34,725 nucleotides of DNA from Rhodobiaceae bacterium (GTDB lineage Bacteria > Pseudomonadota > Alphaproteobacteria > RS24), in assembly GCA_024645085.1 (NCBI GenBank), contig JAHEGN010000005.1, forward strand, positions 1 through 34,725. The letters are read 5' to 3'. Numbering within the stretch: the first letter of the stretch is position 1; every line of letters begins with the position of its first letter. Of the stretch, positions 32,850 through 34,725 are shown in pieces. The notes under the pieces are model-generated. The model made no database searches, was not told the DNA's origin, and worked only from the letters and a program-made list of their open reading frames with translations. Position numbers and translations under genes: made by a program.

Positions 32850-33572
32850 ATGCGCCTGCTGATTACCCGGCCGCAAGATGATGCGCTGAAATTGGCGCAG
32901 CAAGTGAGCGCGCAGGGCCATGACTGTGTGATGGCGCCGGTCATATATATTGTCGCGCGAGATGTGGTTTTGCCATCGCCAGAAAACATCCAAGGCTTGG
33001 CCTTCACCAGCGCCAATGGGGTGCGGGCATTGTCGCAACAGCTCGGGCCAAACGCCGCTGATTGGCTGCGTTTGCCAGCCTATACAGTGGGACCGCAAAC
33101 CCAACAGGCGGCGTTGGCGGCCGGGTTTGGCGGCGCGCAGCAGGCCGCAGGCGATGTCGAAAGCCTGGCCGATTTAATTGCTAGCCGACAACCAGCCGAT
33201 GCCGACAAGCCAATTTTACATATTGCTGGGAGCCATTTGGCGGGCAATCTGCAAGCGCTTTTGGCGGCGCATCATATAAGTGTCGAAAAAGCCGTGCTAT
33301 ATGAGGCGGTGGCGGCTACAGCTTTTGAGGCGCCAGTGGCGACCGCCCTGCAGCAAGCGACAATTGATGGGGTGGTGATTTACTCGCAGCGCAGCGCACG
33401 GATTTTCATCGACTTATTTAACGCGCTGAAGGCCCCCGCGGGTAAAAAGCCAGTGGCCTTTTGTCTGGCTCCAGCGATTGCCCAATTGATGCAGGCGGCT
33501 GATTTTGAAACCCGCATTGCCGCCGCTGCTGACGAGCCGGCCATGCTGGCGCTGTTGCAAGAAAATGCCTAA
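32850..33572 (+). CDS. hemD: uroporphyrinogen-III synthase
   Basis: A 240-residue HemD-family protein. The family diverges strongly, but the opening MRLLITRPQDDALKLAQQV, the GLAFTSANGVRAL motif, the YTVGPQTQQAALAAGF segment, and VLYEAVAATAFE followed by GVVIYSQRSARIF match the two-domain HemD pattern. It closes and inverts ring D of hydroxymethylbilane to give uroporphyrinogen III. It directly follows hemC and precedes the mitofilin-like gene, which is the alphaproteobacterial order. Confidence 0.92.
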   Translation: MRLLITRPQDDALKLAQQVSAQGHDCVMAPVIYIVARDVVLPSPENIQGLAFTSANGVRALSQQLGPNAADWLRLPAYTVGPQTQQAALAAGFGGAQQAAGDVESLADLIASRQPADADKPILHIAGSHLAGNLQALLAAHHISVEKAVLYEAVAATAFEAPVATALQQATIDGVVIYSQRSARIFIDLFNALKAPAGKKPVAFCLAPAIAQLMQAADFETRIAAAADEPAMLALLQENA

Positions 33573-33622
33573 ACAGCATTTCTGCTAATTGCTTTGAATT
33601 TCAAATAAGCTCATGATGCGGC

Positions 33623-34725
33623 ATGGCAAAAACTGGTCGCGATGCACAAGATGATGATGAGATTATGCCGCCAGAAAGCGGCGGTGCCGATGCGGCGCGT
33701 GGGGCCGATGGCGCCCGCCAATTGCCTCCGCTGATTGATCAAGCCGATGGCGGGGTAATTGAGATTTATCTCATTCGACCGGTTCAAGAATTTGTCGCCC
33801 GCATCATATTCTGGCTGCAGCGTCTGCTACGGGCGACGCTTTGGTCGGGCTTGGCGATTGCCTTTATATATGCCGGCTTGCTGATATGGCAGATCAATCG
33901 ACCGGCTGGCGATTGGGGGGCCGGCAAGCGCGACTGGCGGGCCTTGTTGAGCTTGGCCGAAATACAAATTTTGGTCGGGCTAAAAACAGCCGATGGTGAC
34001 GTGCTTTCAGAACCCGAGACCGAGATTGCCGAAATACCGGATGCAATATCTGTTGATGAGGGCATTGTCGCGGCGTCAGATTTACCGAAAGCCCCTGATG
34101 CGATGGTCACCGCGCCGGCCAAGGAAGAAGCCAACGGCGATGCGGTGGCGCCTACCGATGCGGCGCCAATAAATAATGACGCCGCTTTGATGGCCGAACA
34201 GGCGGCGCATCAAGCAACCAAGGCGGCGCTTTTGGCGGCGCAGGAAAAACTTTCGCAATTGCGCGACCAGCAAGAAGATCGTGGCGTGGCACAAAAACGC
34301 ACAAGCGCGCGGGCCAATTTGGCCGAGCTGATTTTGCGGCTCGACAGTGGCGCAGATTTTTCTGCCTTGCTGGCCAATATGCGGGCTGATGGGTTGCTAA
34401 CCGCCAATGAAGTGACGGCCCTAGTGCCATTTGCTGAAACAGGCGTCAATTGGTCAGCCCTCATCATGGCCGATTATCACCGGCTTAAAGGCCAGCTGAC
34501 GCTGGCCGAGCAAACACCGCCACCTGTTACTGTGCCCGACAGTCCACCGCCAGTGTTGAGCTGGCTGCATGAATGGTCGCGCGGATTGGTAAGCCTGCAG
34601 CGCTTGCCAGAGACGGCACCCGCCGTGGCCAGTGAGCCAGTGATTGGGCAAATTGATTTGGCCTTGGCGCAGCAACAATATGAAGCGGCATTGGCCCTAT
34701 TGGCACAGCCGGAAATTTTGACGCT
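33623..34725 (+). CDS. mitofilin/Mic60-like inner-membrane protein (3' end cut by window)
   Basis: An open frame of 367 codons continuing past the window edge. A charged, Gly/Asp-rich cytoplasmic tail (1-60) leads to one membrane helix (about residues 71-88, LWSGLAIAFIYAGLLIW). A long acidic Ala/Pro-rich periplasmic linker and a helical coiled-coil region (about 190-235, with QATKAALLAAQEKLSQLRDQ) follow. This architecture and the place after hemC-hemD identify the alphaproteobacterial mitofilin-like protein, which shapes inner-membrane folds in related bacteria. An in-frame stop lies seven bases before ATG 33623, so the start is firm although no clear ribosome-binding site is seen. The conserved mitofilin C-terminal domain lies outside the window. 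Confidence 0.8.
   Translation, partial: MAKTGRDAQDDDEIMPPESGGADAARGADGARQLPPLIDQADGGVIEIYLIRPVQEFVARIIFWLQRLLRATLWSGLAIAFIYAGLLIWQINRPAGDWGAGKRDWRALLSLAEIQILVGLKTADGDVLSEPETEIAEIPDAISVDEGIVAASDLPKAPDAMVTAPAKEEANGDAVAPTDAAPINNDAALMAEQAAHQATKAALLAAQEKLSQLRDQQEDRGVAQKRTSARANLAELILRLDSGADFSALLANMRADGLLTANEVTALVPFAETGVNWSALIMADYHRLKGQLTLAEQTPPPVTVPDSPPPVLSWLHEWSRGLVSLQRLPETAPAVASEPVIGQIDLALAQQQYEAALALLAQPEILT

Overview
The window is chromosomal DNA of an alphaproteobacterium, about 55% G+C by eye. The neighbourhoods dapC-ftsK-lolA-xthA, rsmB-rpe-heparinase-purH, gpsA-yciI-EVE, and tsaD next to hemC-hemD-mitofilin are typical of that class. A marine SAR116/Rhodospirillales-like lineage is a guess. 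I found no rRNA, tRNA, CRISPR array, prophage or insertion sequence. Coding density is very high, many genes overlap by 1-4 bases, and the only gene-poor stretch is around 30.2-30.7 kb.

Left part (1-13.85 kb): a chaperedoxin-like thioredoxin/TPR protein, a Lon-N-domain protein and a Trm112-like protein form a small operon facing a UbiH-family hydroxylase. An ammonium transporter follows, with a textbook sigma-54 promoter and an upstream NtrC site. A terminator separates it from dapC-ftsK-lolA-hypothetical-xthA (amino-acid/cell-wall precursor, chromosome segregation, lipoprotein sorting, DNA repair). Next come three acyl-CoA-related genes (flavin hydroxylase-like, crotonase, acyl-CoA dehydrogenase) and a strong terminator.

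Middle (13.88-18.92 kb): a five-gene operon encodes an ExbB/TolQ-like motor protein, two ExbD/TolR-like proteins, a membrane-anchored von Willebrand A (VWA) protein whose single membrane helix carries the Ser-x3-His pattern of TonB, and a large exported helical-repeat protein. This looks like a proton-motive-force-driven cell-envelope machine in which a VWA domain replaces the usual TonB/TolA C-terminal domain.

Right part: on the minus strand rsmB, rpe, heparinase-like and purH; then DUF1674/SDHAF4 and a secreted nuclease (+), acs, and gpsA-yciI-EVE-Rieske (-). A TetR regulator and a small region follow (30.2-30.7 kb). That region has an A+T-rich inverted-repeat operator candidate, a sigma-70-like promoter, a 40-residue hydrophobic peptide gene and four tandem RNA hairpins that all show CCTCCC (the anti-Shine-Dalgarno core) in their loops. 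It resembles the Rhodobacter CcsR/'cuckoo' sRNA loci, but the small protein is not recognisably DUF1127. It is the best candidate here for an undescribed regulatory system. The window ends with tsaD (-) and divergent hemC-hemD-mitofilin-like (+), the last cut by the window edge.
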